From Blastococcus sp. Marseille-P5729 (GTDB lineage: Bacteria > Actinomycetota > Actinomycetes > Mycobacteriales > Antricoccaceae), in contig NZ_OMPO01000001.1 in the NCBI RefSeq assembly GCF_900292035.1, forward strand, positions 1,495,192 through 1,559,191: 64,000 bases of DNA, read 5' to 3'. Below the pieces are notes generated by a model. It was not told where the DNA came from, made no database searches, and saw only the letters and a list, made by a program, of their open reading frames with translations. Both the position numbers and the translations under genes were made by a program. Positions 45,042-53,169 of the stretch are shown here, in pieces. The stretch's first letter is position 1. Each line of letters begins with the position of its first letter.

Positions 45042-47204
45042 TCAGGAGGCAGCCGCGACGTTGGCGGGGAGCCAGCGCTGGGAGGTACCCACGGTCACGA
45101 GTCGCTGAGTAGCACGTGTCAGGACGACGTACAGCAGGCGGACGCCGCGGTCGTCGTCGCCGGCGATCTGGTCCGGCTCGACCACGACGACACCGTCGTA
45201 CTCCAGCCCCTTCACCGACAGCTCGTCGATCACGACCACGCGATCCCGCCCAGGCAGCGCGCGTTCGCCGCCGCTGAGCCAGGACGTCACCTCCTCGACC
45301 CGGGACGCCGGTGCGATCACCGCGACGGTGCCCTCGACATCGTCGAGCATCCTGCGGACGGCGTCCAGCACGGGCAGGCGCAGATCCCGCGAGAGGACGT
45401 GCTCGGGCGGATGGCCGGTCGAGCGAACGGCGGCCGGGATGTCGGCGTCCGGCATCACCGTGCGCACGACGTCCGCTGCAAGCGTGAAGACCTCGGCCGG
45501 CGAGCGGTAATTGGTGTCGAGGAGGAACTCGCGCCGCGGGGGGCGGGCCAGCGCCTCGTCCATCGCCGCGCGCGCCTCGGCGGGGTCATGCCAGGAGGTC
45601 TGGGCGATGTCGCCGACGACCGTCCACGAGGCGTTGCGGCCGCGGCGACCGAGCATCCGCCACTGCATCGGCGAGAGGTCCTGCGCCTCGTCGAGGATCA
45701 CGTGCCCGTACCCCGAGTAGTTCTCCGGACGCACTCGCGGCCCAGCTGCGGCGTACTCGCGGTCGGCCGCGGTGGTGAGCTCCTGCAGCTCGGCGATCTC
45801 GAGCTCGGTGCGCTGCTTCGGCGGTGGCGGGATCTCGCCCAGGACGTCGCGGATCTCGTCGAGCAGGGCGACGTCCTGCGCCGACAGTGCCATTGAACCG
45901 TCGACCGCCGTGTGCGCGCTCCAGTCTGTCGCGAGCGCCTCGATCTCATCGCGCCGCAGCACGCCCGACGAGCAGGTCTGCAGATACTTCGCATCACCGA
46001 GGGCGCGCAGCACGTCGTGCGGGCGGCGCATCGGCCACCACGCCGCGAAGAATGCGTCGTACTCGTCTCGTTCGGCGAGGTCCTCCCGGAACTCGGCGAT
46101 GGTACGGTCTGCGGCCAGCTGGGCCGGCAGACGCCGGTACAGCAACTCGGACAGCGCGTCCTTGGCGGCCCGCAACGACCGGTTGTACTTGCGGTTGCCG
46201 CGCAGTACCGAACGACGGATCGACCGCAGCTCGGACTGGGTCACCTGCAGCACCTCGCCGCGGTAGAACAGCCGCAGGCTCTCGGCGGTCGAGGGATCGG
46301 CGAACCGAGCCGCCCGGGAGACGACGGGCGCGATGCGCGCGGATCCTTTGATCCGGCTCAGCTCCGGCGAGTCGATGCGGGCGGCCGCATAGCCATCGAC
46401 GAGCTCCCCCACCGAGCGCAGGGACGCTGAGTCCTCGCCGAGGGAGGGCAGCACCCGCTCGATGTAGCGCATGAAGGTCCGCGAGGGTCCGACGACCAGC
46501 ACGCCGCTGCTCTCGAACTTGCGCCGATCGCGATAGAGCAGGTAAGCCGCGCGGTGCAGCGCGACGACGGTCTTCCCGGTGCCCGGGCCGCCACTGATGA
46601 TCGTGACGCCGTCCCCCGGTGCCCGGATGGCCTCGTCCTGATGGGCCTGGATGGTGGCGACGATGTCGCGCATCTGCCCGGTACGGGCCCGCGACAAGGA
46701 TGCGATGAGCGCGCCGTCCCCGATTACGTTCATGCCCTCGAGCGACGCGTCGGGATCGAGCAGGTCGTCCTCGACCGAGACGACCTTCTCGCGCACGCAC
46801 CGGATCACACGGCGGCGTACGACGTCCAACCGCTCGGCTGCCGTGGCCCGGTAGAAGGGGGCGGCGGCCGGGGCGCGCCAGTCGAGGACCAGCGGCTCGA
46901 AGCCTTCGTCCAGGACGCCGATCCGACCGACGTGGTGCACGGTCCTGTCGTCGAAGTCGAGGCGCCCGAAGACCAGTCCCTCGTGCTCGCGGTTGAGCAG
47001 GTGCTTGCGACGGGCCGCGACGTGCACGAAGGCATCGCGCTCGACCAGGCCACCGAAGGACCCCGAGCGGCCGCGCGCCAGGCCCTCCTGGGTGATCGCG
47101 TCGGCGTTGCGCAGGAGTATCTCGACCCGGGCGTTGACCTTGTCGACGTGCGCCTGCTCGCGGGCGATCTCGACCGACTCGACGTCGTCCGGTTGCTCTT
47201 GCAC
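45042..47204 (-). CDS. HelD/HelR-like ATPase (RNA polymerase-associated UvrD-family helicase)
   Basis: 720 residues. Superfamily 1 motifs: Walker A SGGPGTGKTVVALHRAAYLL near residue 204, motif II ILDEAQDLSPMQWRML, motif III VVGDIAQTSW, motif IV DTNYRS, motif V SVKGLEYDGVVVV and motif VI YVVLTRATQRLV. A coiled-coil-like first 60 residues precede LVFGRLDFDD...RIGVLD, the HelD-type N-terminal layout; UvrD domain 1B is replaced by a long insertion. HelD proteins release stalled RNA polymerase, and the actinobacterial HelR branch can displace rifamycins. GTG 47204 follows AGGAG. Which branch this is cannot be decided by eye. Confidence 0.83.
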   Translation of the reverse strand: MQEQPDDVESVEIAREQAHVDKVNARVEILLRNADAITQEGLARGRSGSFGGLVERDAFVHVAARRKHLLNREHEGLVFGRLDFDDRTVHHVGRIGVLDEGFEPLVLDWRAPAAAPFYRATAAERLDVVRRRVIRCVREKVVSVEDDLLDPDASLEGMNVIGDGALIASLSRARTGQMRDIVATIQAHQDEAIRAPGDGVTIISGGPGTGKTVVALHRAAYLLYRDRRKFESSGVLVVGPSRTFMRYIERVLPSLGEDSASLRSVGELVDGYAAARIDSPELSRIKGSARIAPVVSRAARFADPSTAESLRLFYRGEVLQVTQSELRSIRRSVLRGNRKYNRSLRAAKDALSELLYRRLPAQLAADRTIAEFREDLAERDEYDAFFAAWWPMRRPHDVLRALGDAKYLQTCSSGVLRRDEIEALATDWSAHTAVDGSMALSAQDVALLDEIRDVLGEIPPPPKQRTELEIAELQELTTAADREYAAAGPRVRPENYSGYGHVILDEAQDLSPMQWRMLGRRGRNASWTVVGDIAQTSWHDPAEARAAMDEALARPPRREFLLDTNYRSPAEVFTLAADVVRTVMPDADIPAAVRSTGHPPEHVLSRDLRLPVLDAVRRMLDDVEGTVAVIAPASRVEEVTSWLSGGERALPGRDRVVVIDELSVKGLEYDGVVVVEPDQIAGDDDRGVRLLYVVLTRATQRLVTVGTSQRWLPANVAAAS

Positions 47205-47351
47205 GTGGAGCTGCTCCTGAGATGTTGCGGCCGCGCTCTCGGTGGCGCAGAAGCATCAATCCTACGCCTCGATACGGCGGCGAGGCACGCTCCTCCCGGC
47301 CGCTGGACGAGCGCTCATCGCACCGCGCCACAGCGACGTACACTCGACGAG

Positions 47352-48401
47352 ATGAGCAGCCCTACCCCTGACGAGACGCTCCAGGAGCGGGTAAGCAGGC
47401 TGCGCTCCGAGGGCCGCCTGGTCGACCGGTTCGGTCGGGTAGCGACCGACCTGCGGATCTCGCTGATCGACAAGTGCAACCTGCGCTGCACCTACTGCAT
47501 GCCGGCCGAAGGCCTGCCCTGGCTGCCCAAGGAGCAGCTGCTCACCGACGACGAGATCGTTCGGCTGGCGCGCATCGCCGTCGAGAAGCTGGGCATCGAG
47601 GAGATCCGGTTCACCGGCGGCGAGCCGTTGCTGCGCCCCGGGCTGGTCTCGATCCTCGATCAGGTGACCTCGCTGAGCCCGCGCCCCCAGACCGCCCTGA
47701 CGACCAACGGCCTCGGGATGGCGCGCATCGCCCCGGCCCTCAAGGACGCCGGGCTGGACCGGGTCAACATCTCGCTCGACACCCTCGCCCCGGAGCGGTT
47801 CGTCGCGCTGACCCGCCGCGACCGGCTGCACGACGTCCTCGACGGCATCGCGGCGGCCCAGCAGGCCGGGCTCACGCCGGTCAAGATCAACACCGTCCTG
47901 ATGCGCGGCGTCAACGACGACGAGGCGCCAGCGCTGCTTCGTTGGTGCCTCGCACACGGTTACGAGCTGCGCTTCATCGAGCAGATGCCGCTCGACGGCG
48001 GGCACATCTGGGACCGTCATCAGATGATCACTGCGCAGGAGATCCTCGCCGAGCTGCAGCAGCACTTCGACCTCACGCCCGACCCCGCACACCGTGGTGC
48101 CGCGCCGGCCGAGACCTGGCTGGTCGATGGGGGTCCGATCCGGGTCGGCGTGATCGGCTCGGTCACCCGGCCGTTTTGCGGCGACTGCGACCGCACCCGG
48201 CTGACCGCCGACGGCCAGATCCGCAACTGCCTGTTCGCCACCGAGGAATCTGACCTGCGGGCGGCGCTGCGCGGGGGCGCGAGCGATGACGAGCTCGCCG
48301 ATCGGTGGCGGACCGCGATGATCGGCAAGCGCGCCGGGCACGGGATCGACGATCCGTCCTTCCTGCAGCCGGCCAGGCCCATGTCAGCAATCGGGGGATA
48401 G
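47352..48401 (+). CDS. moaA: GTP 3',8-cyclase (molybdopterin synthesis)
   Basis: 349 residues. The radical-SAM cluster cysteines are C42, C46 and C49 in CNLRCTYC. The second cluster is in the FCGDCDRTRLTADGQIRNCLF segment, and the essential C-terminal GG is present (SAIGG). It converts GTP to the cyclic precursor of molybdopterin. The ATG at 47352 gives the usual N-terminus; the much longer open frame from 46554 lies over the opposite-strand helicase gene. moaD follows directly. Confidence 0.96.
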   Translation: MSSPTPDETLQERVSRLRSEGRLVDRFGRVATDLRISLIDKCNLRCTYCMPAEGLPWLPKEQLLTDDEIVRLARIAVEKLGIEEIRFTGGEPLLRPGLVSILDQVTSLSPRPQTALTTNGLGMARIAPALKDAGLDRVNISLDTLAPERFVALTRRDRLHDVLDGIAAAQQAGLTPVKINTVLMRGVNDDEAPALLRWCLAHGYELRFIEQMPLDGGHIWDRHQMITAQEILAELQQHFDLTPDPAHRGAAPAETWLVDGGPIRVGVIGSVTRPFCGDCDRTRLTADGQIRNCLFATEESDLRAALRGGASDDELADRWRTAMIGKRAGHGIDDPSFLQPARPMSAIGG

Positions 48402-48644
48402 ATGTCCGTTCACGTTCGTTACTTCGCCGCAGCGGCAGCCGCCGCGGGTCTCGACGAGGAGACCGTCGAGCCGGGCACGCTCGCACAGATCACCGACGCG
48501 ATCGGCGAGCAGCACGGCGCGCTGATGGTCAAGGTGCTGCCCGCCTGCAGCTTCCTGGTCGACGGTACGGCGACGACCGATCTCGCTACCTCCGTGCAGG
48601 CCGGCAGCACGATCGACGTCCTGCCGCCCTTCGCGGGCGGCTGA
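48402..48644 (+). CDS. moaD: MoaD/ThiS-family sulfur carrier (molybdopterin synthase small subunit)
   Basis: 80 residues with a ubiquitin-like fold pattern and the C-terminal GG (PPFAGG) that is thiocarboxylated. It starts at the base after the moaA stop, so translation is coupled. It donates sulfur to precursor Z together with MoaE, which is encoded convergently as the second half of a fusion protein just downstream. Confidence 0.9.
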   Translation: MSVHVRYFAAAAAAAGLDEETVEPGTLAQITDAIGEQHGALMVKVLPACSFLVDGTATTDLATSVQAGSTIDVLPPFAGG

Positions 48645-48650
48645 GCCCGC

Positions 48651-49703
48651 TCAGGGAGCGTTGACCCACTCGTCGGTGCCGTCCTCGAAGATCTGGTGCT
48701 TCCAGACCGGAAGCTCGGACTTGATCCGCTCGACCAGCAGCGAGCAGGTCTCGAATGCTTCCTGCCGGTGGTCGGCGGCGACCGCACAGCCGAGCGCGAT
48801 GTCCCCGATCTCCAGCTCGCCGACGCGATGCTGGACGGCGATCCCCCGCACACCCGACATCGCCGCGATCTCCTCGGTCACCGTCCGGACGACCTCGTCG
48901 GCGGTCGGGTGTGCCATGTAGTTGAGCTTCTTGACCTGGCGGCCGTAGTCATGGTCGCGGACGATGCCACTGAAGGTCACCACCGCGCCCGCGCGGCGAT
49001 CGCGCACCAGCAGCTCGAGGAACGAGACGCTGATGTCCTCTCGGGTGACCTCGGCCTTGTGGATCTCGGTCTCGACCAGGTCGCGCTGGCCGAGCGCGCG
49101 CAGCTCGTCGGGGGTGTCGATGTCGACCGGCGAGCCAAGCCCGTCGCACGCGACCCTGGTGAGGTCGTCACGGCCGTTGAGATACTGCCGGGCACCGACA
49201 TCACCGGTGACCATCTCGGCGATCGGCAGCCAGTGCTCGCGACCGATGAGCATCGGGTGGCCGATGACGCCCTCGTAGGTCGCGACGACCAATGCGCTCG
49301 CCGCCGACTCCTTGCGTAGCCGCTCGATGGCATCGGGGCTGATCTCTGGGGTGTCGACCAGCTGGATCACGACGGACTCGGGCTTGGAGCGCAGCTCCTG
49401 GACGCGTTGCAGACCCGCACGTACCGAGCTCGACATGCCCTGCTCGTAGTCCGGGTTGCTGATCACGAACAGCTCACCCTCGCCCATGATCGCCTCGACC
49501 TCCTCGGCCCAGGTCTCGAGCGCCTTGCGCACGAACGGCTCCCCGGCGCCGAGGACGACGACGATGTCCTCGCACCCGCCGTCCCGGAGGATCTGCAGTG
49601 AGTGGGTCAACAGCGACTTGCCCCCGGGCAGCCGCACGAGCGCCTTCGGCATACCCATCCGGGTTCCGGCCCCGGCCGCGAGTACCAGTCCCGCACTGCT
49701 CAC
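48651..49703 (-). CDS. Fusion of MobA-like NTP transferase and MoaE (molybdopterin synthase large subunit)
   Basis: 350 residues. Residues 1-205 are a MobA/MocA-like nucleotidyltransferase: LVLAAGAGTRMGMPKAL (3-22), VVLGAG, NPDYEQGMSSSVRAGL and GHPMLIG. Residues 212-350 are MoaE, with the catalytic lysines K328 and K335 in IKSELPVWKHQIFEDGTDEWV. MoaE inserts the dithiolene sulfurs carried by MoaD; the first domain would attach a nucleotide (CMP or GMP) to the finished cofactor. No frameshift or internal stop separates the halves, so the fusion is genuine in this sequence. Start GTG 49703. Confidence 0.9.
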   Translation of the reverse strand: MSSAGLVLAAGAGTRMGMPKALVRLPGGKSLLTHSLQILRDGGCEDIVVVLGAGEPFVRKALETWAEEVEAIMGEGELFVISNPDYEQGMSSSVRAGLQRVQELRSKPESVVIQLVDTPEISPDAIERLRKESAASALVVATYEGVIGHPMLIGREHWLPIAEMVTGDVGARQYLNGRDDLTRVACDGLGSPVDIDTPDELRALGQRDLVETEIHKAEVTREDISVSFLELLVRDRRAGAVVTFSGIVRDHDYGRQVKKLNYMAHPTADEVVRTVTEEIAAMSGVRGIAVQHRVGELEIGDIALGCAVAADHRQEAFETCSLLVERIKSELPVWKHQIFEDGTDEWVNAP

Positions 49704-49748
49704 CGCGTCACACCACCAAGTCGTCAGCGTCGATGTTCACTTCTGGGG

Positions 49749-49778
49749 CGTGTGCCGCGGCCACGGCCGCGGCACACG
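49749..49778 (-). terminator. Hairpin after the HTH-TOBE gene
   Basis: 14-bp arms CGTGTGCCGCGGCC (49749-49762) and complement (49765-49778) with a two-base centre. It lies 86 bases past the stop of the HTH-TOBE gene and 45 bases before the start of the fusion gene, on the same strand, so it separates their transcripts. Confidence 0.6.
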
Positions 49779-49863
49779 AATGTCCAGTCTTTGACACTAG
49801 AGCCGGTTGCGGTCCGGTGCCAACCACGGGTGCGACACCGAGACCAGACTGTCGTACTCGCCG

Positions 49864-50259
49864 TCAGCGGCTGGCTCGCTCGACCGCCACGTTGGTGGCC
49901 TTGATCGACGCGATCGCGACGCTGCCGACCTCCAGGCCCATCTCCCGCACGGCTTCGGTGGACAACAGCGACACCACGCGGAACGGCCCCGCCTGGATCT
50001 CGACCTGGGACATCACCTGGTCGGAGACCACCCGCGTGACGATGCCTTTGAGCCGGTTGCGCACCGACGCCTCCCCCGCGCGGCCGGGATCCGGCGTGTG
50101 GGCCTGGTCCGCTGCGAATCGCGCGAGGTCGACGGCGTCCACCGAGAGCGCGCCCGGGCCGCCGGCCGCCTTGACCTTGCCGGCATCGACCCAGCGGCGA
50201 ACGGTGTCGGTACTGACCCCCAGCAGCTCGGCGGCCTCGGCGATTCGCAGGTGCGTCAT
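49864..50259 (-). CDS. HTH plus TOBE-domain molybdenum-binding protein, probable regulator
   Basis: 131 residues. Residues 3-50 form a MerR/excisionase-type helix-turn-helix (IAEAAELLGVSTDTVRRWVDAG). Residues 65-129 form a Mop/TOBE domain (RNRLKGIVTRVVSDQVMSQVEIQAGPFRVVSL...GSVAIASIKATNVAVER). This combination binds molybdate oxyanion in related proteins, and the position beside cofactor genes supports a role as molybdate sensor or carrier. Its targets are not shown by the sequence. Confidence 0.85.
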   Translation of the reverse strand: MTHLRIAEAAELLGVSTDTVRRWVDAGKVKAAGGPGALSVDAVDLARFAADQAHTPDPGRAGEASVRNRLKGIVTRVVSDQVMSQVEIQAGPFRVVSLLSTEAVREMGLEVGSVAIASIKATNVAVERASR

Positions 50260-50298
50260 ACCGGCGATGCTATCGCCGCACCTGCTCGCTCGGACCGC

Positions 50299-51663
50299 TC
50301 AGATCGCGTACGGCCACACCGTGAGCATGAACGCGCCGAACCAGGCACTCATCAGCGCGGCGACCCCGACGACGCCGACCTGCGCCGTCCGGCCAGCGGT
50401 CGCGAGGCGCCGTGCCGGGAGCAGGAGCAACGTAAACATCGGCACCAGGAAGCGCACCTTGGAAGCCTCGTAACCGGCCGAGCCCACCGCCAGCGCGACG
50501 AGGACGACGGCGTACGCCGCGACCGGCCACCATGCGCGTGCGCGAGGGCCACGGGCCCGCCAGGCATGCGCTAGCAGCGCGGCAAGAAGGAGGACGGCGG
50601 CGAGCATCGCGAGCAGGGACGCGGCCTGGACTACCCGCCCCACCGCATCGAGCAACCCGTCGAAGCTCAGCGTGCGCCAGGCGTTCTGCAGCACCGATGC
50701 CCCGAAATCGAAGCGTGATCCCCAGTACAGCTGCTGCGCGGCAAACCAGGCGTCGATGCGGCCGCCCACGATCGCGACATAGAGCCACCAGGAGGGCGCG
50801 CCGGCCGCGGCGAGCACCACCGCCGTCGCGATCCGCCATCGCGAAGCCTCGGCGCGAGGCGGGGGGTGTGGAGCCTCGGTGCGAGGCCGCGGGTGCGGGG
50901 CGTCGGCGCACGGCCGCGGGGATGGCGTGTCATCCGTGCTCGGCCCGGGTTCCGGCGTCGTTTCGCCGCGCCGCCAGGCGAGCAGCGCGGCCATTGCGAT
51001 GGCGGCGCCGACGGCGAGGCCGGTGGAGCGGGTCAGCCCGGACAGCAGCGCGAGCAGTCCAGCGGTCAGCCACCACTCGCGGCGGGCCAGCCACATCGCC
51101 CACGCGGCGAGCGCTACGAACAACGCCTCCGAGTAGGCCATCGACAGCACCACCGTCATCGGCCCGGCCGCCCACAGGAGCGCGGCCAGCATGGCGGCGC
51201 GCGGCGCGATCAGGTCCCTGGCGACGGCGTACACCCCTACCACGGCGAGCGCCCCGGCGACTGCGGTGATCAGCAGGCCCGCGCTCAGCGCAGGCATGCC
51301 CATGAGGTGCAGCAGCCGCATCGCCATCGGGTAGAGCGGCGGGAACACCAGCGGCGCGGTCGAGTCCTCGCGAGGCGAGACCAGTGACAGGTGATCCGGA
51401 TATCCGTGCTCGGCGAGCTTCACGTACCAGCCGCCGTCCCAGGCGCCGAGCTCGTCGTAGGTGCTCGGCTCGGCTGGCTCGGACGAGTCGAAGGGATTGT
51501 CGGGCGGGGGCTGGTCGGCGTGCACGCCGGCGTGCAGCACCAGCAGCCCGACCACCCGGATGCCGGCGTACGCCGCGAGCAGCCAGCCGACCCGGATCAG
51601 CTCGAGGCGGGTACGGCGCAACGGCTGCACCTCGCGCTCGACTGTCCCGGTCACTCGGCCCAT
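50299..51663 (-). CDS. PIG-V-like mannosyltransferase, polytopic membrane protein
   Basis: 454 residues with about ten membrane helices. The early loop LGAWDGGWYVKLAEHGYPD (about 70-90) carries the aspartate-containing motif of PIG-V/GT-C mannosyltransferases, and LVFPPLYPMAMRLL follows. It probably uses a polyprenyl-phosphate sugar on the outer face of the membrane. Between helices at about 240-275 a proline-rich loop contains three 9-residue repeats. ATG 51663 is preferred; a longer frame to 51714 covers the operator region. Confidence 0.8.
   Translation of the reverse strand: MGRVTGTVEREVQPLRRTRLELIRVGWLLAAYAGIRVVGLLVLHAGVHADQPPPDNPFDSSEPAEPSTYDELGAWDGGWYVKLAEHGYPDHLSLVSPREDSTAPLVFPPLYPMAMRLLHLMGMPALSAGLLITAVAGALAVVGVYAVARDLIAPRAAMLAALLWAAGPMTVVLSMAYSEALFVALAAWAMWLARREWWLTAGLLALLSGLTRSTGLAVGAAIAMAALLAWRRGETTPEPGPSTDDTPSPRPCADAPHPRPRTEAPHPPPRAEASRWRIATAVVLAAAGAPSWWLYVAIVGGRIDAWFAAQQLYWGSRFDFGASVLQNAWRTLSFDGLLDAVGRVVQAASLLAMLAAVLLLAALLAHAWRARGPRARAWWPVAAYAVVLVALAVGSAGYEASKVRFLVPMFTLLLLPARRLATAGRTAQVGVVGVAALMSAWFGAFMLTVWPYAI
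50846..50926 (-). repeat. Three 27-bp repeats inside the mannosyltransferase gene
   Basis: Copies at 50846-50872, 50873-50899 and 50900-50926 encode SPRPCADAP, HPRPRTEAP and HPPPRAEAS in protein order. They lie in a cytosolic or external loop, so copy number could vary without breaking the frame. Confidence 0.7.
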
Positions 51664-51716
51664 GCTAGTTACTCCGGCGTAGCCCTGGCCGGTCCCGACC
51701 TGAGCCGGCCGCACGA

Positions 51717-51736
51717 CCGACCGAGCGCTTGTTCGG
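51717..51736. promoter_or_regulatory. TetR-type operator upstream of the acyl-CoA dehydrogenase
   Basis: CCGACCGAGCGCTTGTTCGG matches 17 of 20 positions of the symmetric sequence CCGAACAAGCGCTTGTTCGG, a pattern typical of TetR-family sites near fatty-acid genes in actinomycetes. It lies 54 bases upstream of the mannosyltransferase start and 124 bases upstream of the dehydrogenase start, between the divergent genes. Confidence 0.5.
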
Positions 51737-51859
51737 TAGCCGTCGATCGTGTAGACAGGTATTGGAGCCTTCCTGTGACAGCGGCCCTCTCGGGAGCGAG
51801 ACTGTCACCCACGAGCACCCGAGTCGCGACGCAGACGACCGGAACACCTGGAGGAATGT

Positions 51860-53068
51860 ATGGACTTCGAGCACAGCGCCAAGGCCAAGGAGTACCAGGA
51901 GAAGATGTGGGAGTTCATGAACTCGCACATCTTCCCGGCAGAGAAGACCTGGAACGAGTGGCGTGCCAATGCCGGCTACGACAACCACGACCTCCCGCCG
52001 GTCATGCACGAGCTGAAGGAGGAGGCCAAGAAGCGCGGCCTGTGGAACCTCTTCCTCAAGGACGTCTCGGGCATGAACAACGTCGAGTACGCCTCGATCG
52101 CCGAGATCACCGGCTGGGTTCCCGAGGTCGCCCCCGAGTCGATCAACTGTGCCGCTCCCGACACCGGCAACATGGAGACCCTGCACCTGTTCGGCAACAA
52201 GGAGCAGCAGCAGGAGTGGCTTGAGCCGCTGCTGGCCGGCGAGATCCGCTCGGCGTTCGCGATGACCGAGCCGCGCGTCGCCAGCTCGGACGCCCAGAAC
52301 ATCGAGACCCGCATCGAGTCGGACGGCGACGACTACGTCATCAACGGGCGCAAGTGGTGGATCTCCGGCACCGCTGACGAGCGCTGCAAGATCTTCATCC
52401 TGATGGGCAAGACCGACCCCAACGCCCACCCGCACAAGCAGCAGTCGATGATCCTGGTGCCGCGTGATACCCCGGGCGTCAATGTCATCCGCCATCTGCC
52501 GGTGTTCGGCTACCAGGACCAGCACGGCCACTCGGAGATCGAGTTCAAGGACGTGCGCGTCCCGAAGAAGAACCTGCTGATGAACGAGGGCGACGGCTTC
52601 ATGATCGCCCAGGGCCGCCTCGGCCCCGGCCGCATCCACCACTGCATGCGCCTGATCGGCATGGGTGAGCGCGCCATCAAGCTCATGGTCGAGCGTGCGG
52701 CGTCCCGCCACGTCTTTGGTGGCCCGATGATCGAGCAGGGCGTGGTCCGCGACCAGATCGCCCGCTCGCGCATCGAGCTCGACCAGGCCCGCCTCATGGT
52801 GCAGAAGGCTGCGTGGCTGATCGACACCACCGGCTCGGCGAAGGGCGCGCAGATCGAGATCGCCGCGATCAAGGCCAACACCCCTGCCGTCGTGTGCGGA
52901 ATCCTCGACCGCGCGATCCAGATCCACGGCGGCGGCGGCGTGTCGGACGACTTCCCGCTGGCGAACATGTACGCCCAGGCTCGCACGCTGCGCCTGGCCG
53001 ACGGCCCGGACGAGGTGCACATCCGCACCGTCGCCCGCAAGGAGATCGCCAAGCACGTCCAGAAGTAG
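51860..53068 (+). CDS. Acyl-CoA dehydrogenase family protein
   Basis: 402 residues. FAD/substrate segment AFAMTEPRVASSDAQNIETR (about 133-152), KWWISGTADERCK, and the C-terminal QIHGGGGVSDDFPLANMYAQAR, typical of the ACAD10/11-like and FadE groups. The catalytic base cannot be placed with certainty by eye. It introduces a trans-2 double bond into an acyl-CoA. Codon use is very uniform (almost all G/C endings), suggesting high expression. ATG 51860 follows GGAGGAATGT. Confidence 0.9.
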   Translation: MDFEHSAKAKEYQEKMWEFMNSHIFPAEKTWNEWRANAGYDNHDLPPVMHELKEEAKKRGLWNLFLKDVSGMNNVEYASIAEITGWVPEVAPESINCAAPDTGNMETLHLFGNKEQQQEWLEPLLAGEIRSAFAMTEPRVASSDAQNIETRIESDGDDYVINGRKWWISGTADERCKIFILMGKTDPNAHPHKQQSMILVPRDTPGVNVIRHLPVFGYQDQHGHSEIEFKDVRVPKKNLLMNEGDGFMIAQGRLGPGRIHHCMRLIGMGERAIKLMVERAASRHVFGGPMIEQGVVRDQIARSRIELDQARLMVQKAAWLIDTTGSAKGAQIEIAAIKANTPAVVCGILDRAIQIHGGGGVSDDFPLANMYAQARTLRLADGPDEVHIRTVARKEIAKHVQK

Positions 53069-53090
53069 CCACCCGGCTGGCTACCGAGAA

Positions 53091-53151
53091 CGCAGCCCCG
53101 GAGCGCGAGCATCGCCATCAGAGCGATGCCTCGCCTCCGGGGCTGCGTTTT
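53091..53151. terminator. Bidirectional terminator between acyl-CoA dehydrogenase and purU
   Basis: Outer arms CGCAGCCCCGGA (53091-53102) and complement (53136-53147) with an inner stem GCGAGCATCGC/GCGATGCCTCGC, followed by TTTT at 53148-53151. It sits between convergent genes. Confidence 0.8.
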
Positions 53152-53169
53152 GGTTCTGCTCTTCCGACG

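Noticed and set aside
46554-47351. Upstream extension of the moaA frame by 266 codons
   Set aside because: It overlaps the helicase gene on the opposite strand and shows no domain; moaA homologues start near 47352.
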